A stretch of DNA of 64,000 nucleotides, from contig CAUYUJ010018318.1 of the NCBI GenBank assembly GCA_963575745.1, positions 1-64,000 of the forward strand, read 5' to 3'. Made by a program: the position numbers and the translations under genes. This DNA is from Prorocentrum cordatum (Eukaryota > Sar > Dinophyceae > Prorocentrales > Prorocentraceae). Positions 9,812-19,664 of the stretch are shown here, piece by piece. The stretch's first letter is position 1. Each line of letters starts with the position of its first letter. The notes below the pieces were generated by a model. It did no database searches. It was not told where the DNA came from and saw nothing but the letters and a program-made list of their open reading frames with translations.

Positions 9812-10000
9812 ATCGTGGGTGATCCGCAGCTGGGCCAGCTGTTCTCGGTCGAGCTGTCCGAGTTCAAGCGGTCGGTTGACGAGGATGCGTTCGAGCCAGC
9901 GCTGAAGAATGCGAACCACAAGCTCAAGAAGCCTATCGAGCGCCTGGCCAGCGAAGTGAGCAGGCTGCTCAGGCAGCACGCGGAGCGCACGAAGGATTAG
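9812..10000 (+). CDS. Gene A terminal exon
   Basis: The frame reads IVGDPQLGQLFSVELSEF and on through LKKPIERLASEVSRLL to a TAG stop at 9998-10000. It is an amphipathic helical segment with strong G/C third-position bias. The preceding 121-nt interval is pyrimidine-rich (CTC and TCTC runs) and ends in GGAG. Confidence 0.6.
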   Translation: MVGDPQLGQLFSVELSEFKRSVDEDAFEPALKNANHKLKKPIERLASEVSRLLRQHAERTKD

Positions 10001-10315
10001 GATGCCAGCCAGCACACGCATTCGAACAAATGAGTGTATGCGCAGCGATTCAACGCAATCGATATACCGATTTGCACATGATGGTTCGAAAACTTCGCTT
10101 GCATCATGTAATTGACAGGTGGGGAATAACAACGGCAACTGATTTGAATCGCATGCATACGCTCAATTGTGAAATATTCTCAGATCCGCCGACCCCCCTC
10201 GAAATATCTGACCTCGGGGCCCGTCCGAACGGCGGCGACGGCAAATTCTGCAGCCCATGACCCACAACACGGTCGGGCACCAGAATTTTCACGGATTGCA
10301 ATGTCCGCGACCGTG

Positions 10316-10482
10316 TGTCTGAAACCCGTCTGAAACCCGTCTGAAACCCGTCTGAAACCCGTCTGAATTGGGTCTGAAAGTTCACAATACCTGTAAAATA
10401 ACAATGTTTGGTGCCGTGTCTGAAACCCGTCTGAAACCCGTCTGAAACCCGTCTGAAACCCGTCTGAATTTGTCTGAATTTC
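10316..10482. repeat. 11-bp tandem repeat GTCTGAAACCC, block 2
   Basis: Two sub-blocks of GTCTGAAACCC units (10317-10365 and about 10416-10470) are separated by a short unrelated segment. They share the GTCTGAA core with blocks at 3892 and 15593 but have a CCC tail. Confidence 0.85.
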
Positions 10483-10979
10483 ACGACCCTTGGAGACGGC
10501 GGTGTGCGACCAAAAAACCCCGAAATGCCGCGTGTGGGCAGCTCCTGCACAGCCTGGTTGGCTCCTCCGTTGAGCCTGGCGGTGGTCTCTGCAGGGATAC
10601 GGCCCGTGTTCTGGCTTCGCAGAACAAGTTTGCTGTTTCTCGGAAGCCAGGTACCGACAGCGATAGCCAGAACAGCGTGCAAGCCCCGAGTATGATGATG
10701 CGCCACATGATCCAATGATGAATGCACATGGCGAGCCAGAGATGAGATGGTATCGATGATTCTGGGATAGCACACGATATGATGTGACGGGTGGCGACGT
10801 ATCGGATGCCGAATATGAGGACGATGAATGATGAGGTGGGGCGAGTTAGAATGAGTATTTTGAGGAAGAGGGTGCGATACGGCACAAGTCGACCCCGCAA
10901 CAAACAACAAAGCACGCATACTGGCATCGCAGCACGACTCAGCCCTGACCAGCTGGCGCGCCGCATGGTCTAGCCAGGG

Positions 10980-11006
10980 TGACACACGCGCGGTGTGTCA
11001 TATATA
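10980..11006. promoter_or_regulatory. Perfect palindrome followed by TATATA
   Basis: TGACACAC and GTGTGTCA form an 8-bp perfect inverted repeat around a short GC-rich centre, followed directly by ATATATA. It could be a protein-binding or promoter site upstream of gene B (450 bp away). Canonical TATA boxes are not typical of dinoflagellates, so this is only a candidate. Confidence 0.25.
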
Positions 11007-11459
11007 GGCCATGTGGCGGTGGGGTGCCAGTTTGTTTCAAGCAGTTTATACAGCTGTTGTCGTGCCCACGTTTTTCTGCTCGACTTTGGACGAGCACGCA
11101 GCTGGGTGGCACGTGGTGCGTCTTGCCTCGCGACACGTGGTGGTCAATGACATACTTCCGAGCGTCCCTTGGTGCACCGTCTTGTGATTGGGGTGGTCGC
11201 GTGGTGCTTGGGGGCGGTCGTGCATACATGGCGTTGGGTTCTCGACGAGAAAACGTCGCCATAGAGCGCCGTGTCATCGCCAGGAGCGGTGCACGGGGCA
11301 TCATGTGTGCGATAGTGAGACAATAGTCCGACGATCGTATCGTGCGTGCAACGTGCTGGCAGGGGTTTGAAGCGCCACGTGCACAGCACCGATGGTAGTC
11401 CTCTCTCCACTCACCTTCATTCAACCATCCGTCGCTAGGCATACTGGCCCAATGTCAAC

Positions 11460-11993
11460 ATGCCTCGCAGATTTGTTCGTTTCAATCGAAACTGGACCAG
11501 CAGCGCCAGATTGGCGTCTGGGAAATTATTTGACACCCTTCTCGCAATCTATGGGGGATGTAAGCGGATGTCCTCGAAAGACCTATGCATTCTCGCTCAC
11601 TACGCCGTTCGAGCTGGGGTACCTGGGGCGAATTTCCGACGGATAGCTCTGCCACCTGGATGCCAGACGGGGCGATATTCAAAGCATTTGAAGCGGCAGT
11701 TCCCTAAAGGAGGTCCTTTCTACAGAGCTCAGATCCCAGTTCATATGAAAGAGGACCCTTCGATAAAATCAAGAGATGTTATTTTCAAAAATATTTACCA
11801 CGCGGTTTCGAGAGAGTTCGCGGAAACACCTTGGTTGGCAGATGTGCTCAAACGTGGGGGCGCTGACAATTTCGATAGCGTCATGTCGTTGCCATCGTAT
11901 CGATCGAACCCATTGGTGCAGAAATCGCTGGATGAGTCGGGATCCTTTCCTCTCCCACTCGGTCTTTACGCGGATGGCATCCGATACACGCCT
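11460..11993 (+). CDS. Gene B exon 1, transposase-like dinoflagellate family
   Basis: An ATG at 11460 opens 178 codons: MPRRFVRFNRNWTSS onward, an HMKEDPSIKSRDVIF segment, and finally LGLYADGIRYTP. It ends at a GTATCA donor (11994). The Leu-Tyr-Ala-Asp-Gly turn is characteristic of an abundant dinoflagellate protein family I remember as unnamed, with a layout like the D-D-E part of CACTA/Plavaka-type transposases (an Asp-Gly early, then an Asp-Trp-Ala-Glu motif, then an Asp-x-Leu-His motif). Codon use is less GC-biased than gene A. Naming it a transposase is inference. Confidence 0.65.
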
Positions 11994-12277
11994 GTATCAG
12001 CAGGCCGCATTGATACACGTGGCTGCCGCTTCGTCCGCCCCCGCGCTCGGTTGAGGCCGGTAGACCCGACTGCGCCCCACTCCGCCCGAACCCCACCCGC
12101 CCTATCCCACTCCATACCATCCCACTCCACTTCACTCCACCCCACTCCGCTTCTCCCCAGCCCATCCCACTCCACCCCACCGCGCATCACCCCACCCCAC
12201 CCCAACGCTCACGACGAACTCACCCGTCTGACAGACACATTGCCGCGCGCCAGTGCAGTCTCGGACACGTAGCCGAG

Positions 12278-13593
12278 GCAGCGGATTCGTTGTTAGGAGT
12301 AAGCGTGATCAATCTTTTGACCAAAAAACGGCATCTTCTCGGCTTCCTTCGAACCTCGCAATATTGTGAGTGCGGTTGCGGCGGTCACTGCAGCATTCAC
12401 GCGATGTTTCTCGTGGCAGCTTGGATGTTAGAAGCTCTCGTCAACGGTGAAGTGCCAGCTAGACGGCACGACATGACGCCATGGGACCCCTTCGATGATA
12501 TGAACAAGCCTGGGGACTCTCTGGGAGGTTTTCGGTGCATGGTCCTGTATTATAAAGGAGACTGGGCCGAATATCAGAAGAGTTTCGGTTTATCGTCGTG
12601 GGCAAAATCATACAACCCATGCCCAATTTGCGATTGCCCCCTGGACTGTATGCACGTCACAGGGCCTGGCTTCATCACGAGTGACGGTATGTTGTACAAT
12701 GATAGGGCCGAGGAGGAATACGAGAGGGCATGTTTGTCGTGTGAGATTCGCGTCGTGGTGGACTCGGAGGCCCTCCGATCAGCTATCGTTCGAAATTTAA
12801 CATATGACATCAACGGGAAATCGGCGAAGGGGCGAGTTTTGGTAGGCCCCATCCCTGAGTATCCTGGGCTCGGCCTTGCTCGGCTAGACAGGCTAGAACC
12901 ATCTGCGTCGGTGGTGAACCCGAATCTGTTCGAGAAGTACCCGATACCATTTGAAGCCACTTTCTGGAGGTCACATTATGATGTCGGTGGGAAGAAAACC
13001 ATTGATTGGGTCACCCATAGATCGCCAATTTTCTCGAAGTCTCTGGGTACCAGCCCCGCCAGAACTCTTGCGATAGACTCCCTGCATACCGTTTACTGCG
13101 GGGTCATGATGACCCTGGTTGGGGCAATTTTCATGCGTCTGCTTCGAGCGAACCCCTGGCACGCCCCAGAACATGCGAAGCTTCAGCGACTGGTTCACGA
13201 TTTGGAAGGGTGGTACGATTATGCAGATATACCCCCCGATATGCGGATGGGCGGCATCACAGAAAAAATGCTCCCGCGTCCTGGTGCTGACCCCCACCCT
13301 GGTGGAATGATGAAGGTGAAAGCTGCCGAATGTCATATGCTGCTGAACTTTGCCATACATATGAGCAGGAAGCACCTCGCTGTATTACCACGAGGGGTGA
13401 ATTTGCATCAGGCATCGGTGTCGCTGGAGGAGTGGTGCTTGACGTGCCGTGGAGCGCGAACACGCCTAACGGTATCGCAGTACCAACGGTTGCTGGACAC
13501 GTGTCGAGTGTGTATCTTTCAATCGCAGGACGCTGGTATCCACTCGTTACCCAAACACCACAGCTTTGGCCACTTAACAATCAGGACACATGG
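12278..13593 (+). CDS. Gene B exon 2, core of the transposase-like protein
   Basis: The exon starts AADSLLGVSVINLL (phase 0 after GCCGAG) and runs 438 codons plus 2 nt. In order it contains LLTKKRHLLGFLR, a Cys-rich CECGCGGHC motif, RRHDMTPW, LYYKGDWAEYQ, a Cys knuckle (CPICDCPLDC), CLSCEIRVVV, TFWRSHYD, IDSLHTVYCGVMM, and LPKHHSFGHLTIRTHG. The GDWAE, DSLH and KHH blocks line up with the remembered family. A GGTACA-type donor (GT at 13594, phase 2) ends it. The intron before it (11994-12277) is C/T-rich with CCCACTCCA repeats. Candidate acidic residues for catalysis are Asp of ADG (exon 1), Asp/Glu of GDWAE and Asp of DSLH. Confidence 0.75.
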
Positions 13594-13870
13594 GTACATA
13601 ACTAGAGAGGCTCCTGGGGGGGAGGAGATGATGATGAGGTTGATGATTGAGGTGGTGAGGAGGATTGTCGGGATCAGAGGAGCCGAACGGCGGAAAAAGG
13701 GGTTGTAAGGGGGAGGGCGTGCCAACCGTCGGGTACTTGGACAAAACGGCCGACAACGTTCCGCGGGGACCGCGTTGCGATTTTGATGGCGGGCCCCCGA
13801 GGGGCCCACAACCCACCCCTCCCCCCAGCACCACCCACCTACCCAGCCAACTCCAAACGAATTCCTAGAG

Positions 13871-14012
13871 GACCTGGGACCAAGGCAACCCGAAAGAAAC
13901 AGCGACCTTCACGGACGAGCATCTGAACTTAGCCCTCAGGTTGTGCGCTCAGGCCGCCCACAAGCGAACGATGGAGTCATCTGTATTTTATTGCTTTGAA
14001 CTTCTGGGCCAA
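13871..14012 (+). CDS. Gene B exon 3
   Basis: After the acceptor CCTAGAG the phase-2 join gives GTWDQGNPKETATF and then TDEHLNLALRLCAQAAHK, which matches the remembered C-terminal Asp-Glu-x-Leu-Asn block of the family. Beyond FELLGQ (14012) the frame decays. Either it runs on to a stop at 14304-14306 through sequence that is really gene C in another frame, or a 61-nt GT...AG gap (14013-14073) joins it to gene C. The intron before it (13594-13870) is purine-rich in its first half and C-rich in its second. Confidence 0.65.
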
Positions 14013-14067
14013 GTCGGAGGGAACACCCACATTTTCGCACCGCGGACCGCCCTCCCGCATCTTGGCG

Positions 14068-14308
14068 ATGGAGGGCGAGCAGCGGGGGGTGCCCGCGTGG
14101 GTGAAGTCGAGGGCGAGGGAGCTGGCGCCGACCTGGAAGCAGAGGACGCTGAGCAGCACGAACATGATGAGCATCGTGAGGATGGGCCAGGAGGAGGTGG
14201 CGCGGATTCAGATCGAGAGTCCTCCCGATCGGAACCTCGACCTGTTCGAAATGTTCTGCGGGAGCGGGGAGACGAGCGACCTCGTGCGAAACGCAGGAGG
14301 CGCTAGTC
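14068..14308 (+). CDS. Gene C exon 1, methyltransferase-like family
   Basis: An ATG at 14068 opens MEGEQRGVPAWVKSRAR and runs to LDLFEMFCGSGETSD, LVRNAGGAS, ending at a GTAAGT donor (14309, phase 1). The Phe-Cys-Gly-Ser-Gly turn after an Asp-Leu-Phe-Glu strand matches the motif I (FxGxG) of S-adenosylmethionine-binding C5-cytosine methyltransferases, and a large unnamed dinoflagellate family. Codon third positions are almost all G/C. It either starts its own message here, or is fused to gene B through a 61-nt gap. Confidence 0.65.
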
Positions 14309-14432
14309 GTAAGTTCGACAGGACGCGAAGGCAAACCGACCAAGCCCAAGCCAATATCTGCACCATGGCGGTGCGAGCCGCCCTGGTGGTAATATCGGCT
14401 TGGGCTCGGACGACTTGCCTTCGATAGGAAAG
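14309..14432 (+). other. Intron consisting of one long hairpin
   Basis: The 124-nt GTAAGT...AAAG intron is filled by a foldback from 14326 to 14423. The outer 32-bp arms (beginning CGAAGGCAA and ending TTGCCTTCG) pair with five mismatches, and the inner arms ACCATGGCGG / CCGCCCTGGT pair with one, leaving a 6-nt loop. Only about 17 nt at the donor side and 9 nt at the acceptor side lie outside the hairpin. It looks like an introner or MITE acting as an intron, or a structured RNA precursor. Confidence 0.7.
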
Positions 14433-14607
14433 GCAATGCTTCCGAGAATGCGTGCACCCTGGAGGGCGTGATCTGGGCTGGGTTTTCTGTGCTGCAGCTC
14501 CGTCCTGGGGCAACCGTATTTTTCGAAAATGAGTGCAGCAGCTGGATAAACATGACTCGGCGTTCGAGCGGGCGCAGGCGAGACGACATTCTCGGAAACG
14601 AGCGAGT
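14433..14607 (+). CDS. Gene C exon 2
   Basis: The exon continues the phase (AGT C|GC) as RNASENACTLEGVIWAGF, then LRPGATVFFENECSSWINMT and ILGNERV. The Cys-Ser-Ser-Trp block corresponds to the active-site loop position (motif IV) in the family resemblance. A true C5-methyltransferase has Pro-Cys there; this protein has Glu-Cys, so the catalytic Cys may be conserved with a changed neighbour. The GTGATC donor at 14608 is placed directly before an in-frame TGA at 14609-14611. Confidence 0.6.
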
Positions 14608-15022
14608 GTGATCTGTTCTGGAAGCGAACATGTGTGCCGTGGTCATGTGGGGGCCTCGGAGCCATTCAACGGCCACATCCCGATCACCCTATCCCTCCTC
14701 TCCCCCCTCTCCATCCTCCTCATGTTCCTCCTGCTCCCCTCCGCCTCCAAACCTCAGCCCCCTCGTTAAGTTCATCTTGCTCCTCCTCGCCCCCCCTCCT
14801 CATGTGAGCGCTATTGATGCTCTCATCCCTTAGAATGCAAGTCTCGCCCCGACACAACCCACGCCTTGTGCCACCCCTGTCCCTACCCACCGATGCGAGG
14901 GGTACAATGGGAAGGGGGAGGTGGTGGATGATGAGGCGGAGAAGGAGGAGAGGTGAGGATATGCATAGGATGAGGATGAGAAGGATGAGCAGGAGGATGA
15001 GGGAACAAATCCTGACGATAAG
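14608..15022. other. Putative foldback intron of gene C
   Basis: A 415-nt GT...AG interval with CTC/TCC-rich sequence at 14685-14800 and GGA/GATGAG-rich sequence at 14905-15000, again complementary in character. A frame through 14612-14660 also looks partly coding, so the donor is not certain. Confidence 0.4.
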
Positions 15023-15530
15023 ATGCTCAGCATTGTTACTTGAGACTTGGTGTATGCAAATCTGGACCACTGTGCAGCTAAGGTCGTGGCTGATGACATT
15101 GGCGTGCGCTCGTGGTGTATACAGCTTGCTGGAGAATCCAATCGCGTCCAGCTTATTTAAGTGCCCATGTGTGAGCGTTACGTTGCGCGCAGTTTCTTCC
15201 CAGAAGTTTGTTACATATTTGGGAGGATTTGGCGGCGCCACGCTCAAGCCGCTCGGTCTCTTTTCGACCCACAAGCAGGCTCTCGTACGGGAACTGCTGT
15301 GTGTAGATATCAAGGCCGCCAGGCGCAGATTGGCCCGTGCCCCTGTGCGACGGTTGTTTACAGATGTGCCCCGCGTTTCGAAGGGTACACGGTGCAAGCG
15401 CTCGACCCAGACAGGCTGGAGGCCAGATGTGTGGGTCAATGGGAACCACAAGCGTCTGGGGGCGTCGGCCACATATCCGACAGCATTTGCGGAGGGCGTT
15501 TGCTCCCTCGTGCTCGCATCACTCCGCTAA
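15023..15530 (+). CDS. Gene C terminal exon
   Basis: The frame reads CSALLLETWCMQIWT, then LRSWLMTLACARGVYS, LLENPIASSLF, FVTYLGGFGGATLK, PLGLFSTHKQALVREL, then a basic tail ending at TAA 15528-15530. LLENP corresponds to the ENV-like motif VI position, and the GGFGGATLKPLGLFS block is the strongest match to the remembered dinoflagellate family. The three exons give 307 residues, with all phases consistent. Product: probable methyltransferase-fold protein; activity and target unknown. Confidence 0.65.
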
Positions 15531-15592
15531 TTGCGTGTGTTCTGCCTTGTTCATGGTGACAGTTGCACCGTGATGTTTGCATGCCTCTGAAC

Positions 15593-15800
15593 ACAGTCTG
15601 CCCACAGTCTGACAGCAGTCTGGAAGCAGTCTCTGAACACAGTCTGAATGCAGTCTGAAAGTAGTCTGAAAGCAGTCTGAAAGTAGTCTGAAAGTGGTCT
15701 GAAAGTCTGAAAGTGGTCTGAAAGTGGTCTGAAAGTGGTCTGAAAGTGGTCTGAAAGTGGTCTGAAAGTGGTCTGAAAGTGGTCTGAAAGTGGCCTGACC
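15593..15800. repeat. 11-bp tandem repeat GTCTGAAAGTG, block 3
   Basis: It starts with looser CAGTCTG units and becomes a regular GTCTGAAAGTG array (about 15650-15795), with one truncated unit near 15706. It is the third member of the GTCTGAA 11-bp family in this window. Confidence 0.85.
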
Positions 15801-16100
15801 GTGTCTGAGAGAGAGGAAGTGGGTCAGGGGGGTGTAATGCGAGATGAGGGGGGGATGGAGGGAGGGAGGGAGGGAGGGAGGGATGGATGGGAACAGGGAG
15901 GGAGATAGGGAGGGAGGGGGAGGTAGGAGGGAAGGAAGGCTGGAAGGACTGACGGAAGGACAGACATATGGAGGAGGAGGATGCGACCGACCAGGAGGGG
16001 GAGGGGGAAGGAGGAGGAATAGAAGGATGATGAGGAGGAGGAGGAGAAGGAGATGAGGAGGATGATGATGATGATGAGGATGAGGATGAGGATGAGGATG

Positions 16101-16142
<42 letters not shown>

Positions 16143-16870
16143 TTGAGGAGAGAGGAGGAGGAGGATGAGGAGAAAGAAGGGGGGAGGATGAGAAGGAGGA
16201 GGAGGAGGCAGAGGAGGATGATGAGGGGGATGATGGGGCGGGAGGATGATGAAGATGCGGAGGAGAAACAGCTGCAGCAGTAGCAGCAACATCCTCCTCC
16301 TCCTCCTCCTCCTCCTCTCCTCCTCCTCCTCCTCCTCCGCATCCTCATCCTCCTCCCTCCTCCTCCTCCTCCTCCTCCTCCTCCTCCTCCTCCCTCCTCT
16401 CTCTCCTCCTCCTCCTCGTCCTCCTCCTCCTCCTCCTCCTCCTCCTCCTCCAATTCCTGTTTCTTCTCCCTCCCTCCCTCTCTCATTTCCTGCCTGTCCC
16501 CGCATGTCCTGCCCGTCTCCATCTGCCTTTCCTGGGGGCGGAGGGGGTGGTGTGATCCCCCCTCCTCCGGTTCCCCTCCTCCTCCTCCTCCTTCTCCTCC
16601 TCCTCCTCCTCCTCCTCCTCCTCGTCCTCCTCTCCTCCTCCTCGTCCCTCCTTCCTCCCTCCCTCCCTCCATCCATCCGCCCCCCCCTCTCCCCCTCCCG
16701 TCCTCCCCCCCTCACTCCCTCCCTCCCGTCCTCCCTCCCTCCCTCCCGTCCCCTCCCTCCTTCCCTCCCGCCTTGCGTGCCTCAATCCCTCCCTCCCCCC
16801 CTCCCTCCCTCCCCCCCCCTCCTTCCCTCCCTTCGCTTCATCCCCGCCTCCACCTCCTACTCCACTACCT
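15801..16870. repeat. Kilobase purine/pyrimidine foldback
   Basis: 15840-16240 is GGA, GGGA and GATGAG-rich, including a (GAT) run at about 16100-16143. 16288-16870 is TCC and CCCT-rich. The two halves are near reverse complements and could form a hairpin of several hundred bp. Long Arg/Glu, Pro and Ser/Leu-rich open frames here are repeat artefacts. A gene D exon begins not far beyond. Confidence 0.8.
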
Positions 16871-17123
16871 CCTCCCCCTCGTCATCACCTCCTCGCGCTC
16901 TGGCGGCTGACCATGACACTTGTTCGCTATCTGCCCCAAACCTTCCCCTGCAGCCACCACCTTCGAAGGACGTGCAGGATTGGGGCGGACGGCGAGGAGG
17001 CGCCATGGCATTCGATCGGTTCCACGCCTTGGCTGTGCCCATGGGGCACATGTGATCCCGTCGCGACCCCTCACGTGATCACCCCCATCGCCGCATCTAT
17101 TCTTCCGTTCCAATTGGCTCAGT

Positions 17124-17399
17124 ATGCCTCCCAATCGGACTGTGACTTCCTCGTTTCAACGCGTGTTGCGAACGCCCGCCCCCGTGCCCACGGTAGACGC
17201 CGCTGGCGAGGCCCTGCCGACGGACGAGTGGGATCGAGAATGGGCCGTTGGTAGAGCATTCGATCGAGAGTGGACTCTCGAGGAGGAGGCCTGTGCGAGA
17301 GAGCTGTCCAGGGTGGAGGAGGAGGACGACGAGGACGAGCGGGAGTGCTTCGGGACCCTCAGGAGGGGGAGGCAGGGCAACTTCGGTTCCACGGGCTGA
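17124..17399 (+). CDS. Hypothetical acidic ORF (gene D, first exon candidate)
   Basis: A true ATG (CTCAGTATGCC) opens 91 codons to a TGA. The protein starts MPPNRTVTSSFQRVL, has a duplicated Glu/Asp-Trp-Asp-Arg-Glu-Trp block (DEWDREWAVG, FDREWTLEEE), and then an acidic helix. Third positions favour G/C. I do not recognise it. It may be complete, or spliced at GTGGAG (17311) or GTTCCA (17387) to exons downstream. Confidence 0.45.
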   Translation: MPPNRTVTSSFQRVLRTPAPVPTVDAAGEALPTDEWDREWAVGRAFDREWTLEEEACARELSRVEEEDDEDERECFGTLRRGRQGNFGSTG

Positions 17400-17575
17400 C
17401 CACATGGGGCCTCGAGTTGATGCGGTTGGGGGACGGGATGATGCATCGACGTTGTATCGCTGAAGTTGGGGCGTGGTCGATTAGGACACGATGCGTCGCT
17501 GATGCATCGGCAATGCGACATGGTCCTCCAACCTCGTCTGCCCCCCCCCCACGTGGACGGCCTGCGGGCTCGGAG

Positions 17576-18286
17576 CCCAAAGAACTCCAAGCGTCATCAT
17601 CGGAAGCCGATCCTGCTAGTCCGTCCGTGCGCAGGCGCAAGGAATGCAAGATCGAGCGTCGCAGACAAGATCTGCCCATCCTCCCCAGACAACCCGTGTA
17701 TGTGATTCCCACCCCTTTTCTGTCTATCTCTCTCGCTCGTGCCCCAATACTTCCTTCCCCGCCGCTTCCTGTTCATGGGGGTGGGGTGGATCATGTTTGC
17801 AGGCGGTCGATCCTGTCCTTGCCAGGATGGCGCAACGTTTTCGGAGGCAGCGGAGGCGGCTCGCCTCGAACAAGACGCCCTGACCCAAGGAGGAACCCGC
17901 GCGTACTTCCATCCACCCCCTTGGCCTCAGCTCGCCGCCGTCATGCAGAACGTGTCGAGGTCTCTCCGACCCAGGCGCGCGTGTCCCCCCCTGATCTGTC
18001 TAATTCCCAAGCGAGGCGGGTGGCGATGAGGAGAGGGGAGGGGGGAGCGGGGGCACTCGCGGTTTCTTCCTTGGGCTAGATTCTCTCGAGCGTTTCGGTG
18101 CGCCTGCAACGTCCAGGCCCCAGGGATTGGTCTCGCGCGCAGGCTCCGAGCGCCGATTCCAGAGTTTGCAAAATTCGTCGGTTGGACAATCGACTCCCTG
18201 ATTGCACGCTGGACGAACTGATCGTTTCATGCCGCCCAGGCTGTCTGCGCGAGCGCTGTCGGTGCCGCAAGCGAGAGCGTCAGTAA
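17576..18286 (+). CDS. Gene D downstream exon region (uncertain model)
   Basis: Three segments show coding bias. At 17576-17697, PKELQASSSEADPASPSV is followed by a basic stretch and a GTGTAT donor. From 17803, after a clean TTTGCAG acceptor, there are three competing frames (one ends at 17883, one reads EAAEAARLEQDALTQGG, one stays open to 18079). About 18164-18286 ends VCKIRRLDNRLPDCT and then a Cys/Arg-rich tail with a TAA stop. I cannot fix the splicing, so the span is given as one entry. No function is suggested. Confidence 0.3.
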
Positions 18287-18299
18287 TCCAATCCACCGA

Positions 18300-18620
18300 C
18301 ATTCATAATTGAAAGCCCATCCCAAACGACACCAAGTGGAAGTAGAAGGACACGGTGGAGGAGGGGGCGACGGGAATCAAGGGGAGGGCAAAGGAAGATG
18401 AGGATGATACGGAGGAGGAGGAGGAGGAGGAGGATGAGGATGGAGGAGGAGGAGGAGGAGGAGGAGGAGGAGGAGGAGGAGGAGGAGGAGGAGGAAGAGG
18501 GGGGGGGCATGAGGGGGGACGGGGGATGGGGGAGGGGGAAGGGGAGGGGGAGGGGAAGAGGAAGGGGAAGAGGAAAACGAGCCAGGCGAGGGCTGGCGAA
18601 GCGCGGCGTCGTTGTTGCAA
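18300..18620. other. Purine-rich tract before family A copy 2
   Basis: GAGGAG and GGA repeats at 18410-18500 are followed by GGGGA-type repeats to about 18575. No gene. Confidence 0.7.
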
Positions 18621-19664
18621 ATCCCACCAGCCCTCTGGGCGTAGGTGGTCTAGAACAGATCCTCTTCCACCCCTCCCTCTGCCCCCTTGGGGAGGGGTTT
18701 ACCCCTCCCCCTACCCACTCCCCTGGACCTGGACGGAGGGTTTCGCGAGCGGTCGGACGGCTCTTTTGGGCCCAAGATGGTTCCAAGAGCGCCCCAGCGA
18801 GCCCCAGATAACCTCCAAGATGGCTCAAGATAGCGTCAGAGCGCTCGAGATGGCTCCTAAGATGGTACCAAGAGGCCCAGATACGGCCCCATGATGGCTC
18901 CAAGTGGCCAACGAGCTCCCCAAGGATGCCCCGACGAGGCCCAAAATCGTCTCAAAACCCTAGGAACACCAATGTGGTGTTGCTTTCTCCCCGTTTCGCT
19001 TCCGATGGCCATCCAAGGCCTCAAGATGGCTCCAAGATGGCCCAAGAGGGCCCCACCAGTGGCCCAAGAGAGCCCCAAGACGGCCCCAAGATCGCCCAAG
19101 AGCGCTCCAAGATCGCCTCGCGTCGGGCCTGAGGGGGGGGGCTAGTTATGGAACCCTCCTTCGTTGATCGGTCTCCTCCACGATGCCCCCAAGAGCGCCC
19201 CTACAGCCCCCAAGAGCGCCCCAAGAGCGCCCCAAGAGGCGCCCATACGGCCCCAAGAGGCGCCCAAGAGGCCTCCAAGAGGCTCCCAAGAGACCCCCAA
19301 GAAGCCTCAAGATGATCTCCGAAATGCATTTAAGACGCGTCTGGCTCTTCGGTTCGCCATCCTCTTCAATGTATCATCCCCCTCTTCCTCCTCCTCCTTC
19401 TCCTCCTTCTCCTCCGTCTCCTCCCTCTGCTCCCTCTCCTCCTTCTCGTCCTCCTCGTCCTCTCCCTACTCCACATCCTCCTCCTCATTCTCCTCCTCCT
19501 CCTCTTCCTCCCCCTCCCCCTCCGACGAGGATTCCTTCTCCATCCTCCCCCTCTTGGGGTACGTGACAGCTTCCCCGTCCGTTGTTATTCTGCCTGCATG
19601 CTCCCCGACTTCCCTGATCACCTTGACTCCCCTGGGCATCGTTTCTGCATGGGCTGGTGGGGAT
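18621..19664. repeat. Dispersed repeat family A, copy 2
   Basis: The copy is colinear with 858-1947. It has the same ATCCCACCAGCCC start, the same GACGGCTCTTTTGGGCCCAA segment, the same CCAAGATGGC/CCCAAGAGGC ladder, the same TCC tract, and the same GGGCTGGTGGGGAT end. Similarity with copy 1 continues about 25 bp past the inverted-repeat end (ACGCGA-GCGTCAACA). The spacing between modules has small indels, consistent with two old copies. Confidence 0.75.

Larger units (their letters stand above)
10001..11459. other. Intergenic region with 11-bp repeats and a palindrome
   Basis: No convincing gene was found on either strand. The region holds the 10316-10482 repeat block, an otherwise unique stretch (10490-10970), and a perfect palindrome with TATATA beside it at 10980-11006. 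The sequence up to 11459 is moderately GC-rich without coding bias and leads into the start of gene B. Confidence 0.5.

Noticed and set aside
14609-14611. Premature TGA in gene C
   Set aside because: A phase-matching GTGATC donor lies at 14608 and the best family match continues at 15023, so an intron explains it better. A nonsense mutation is not excluded.
15519-16785. Several 200-400-codon ORFs rich in Arg/Glu, Leu or Pro
   Set aside because: They are products of AGG and TCC tracts.
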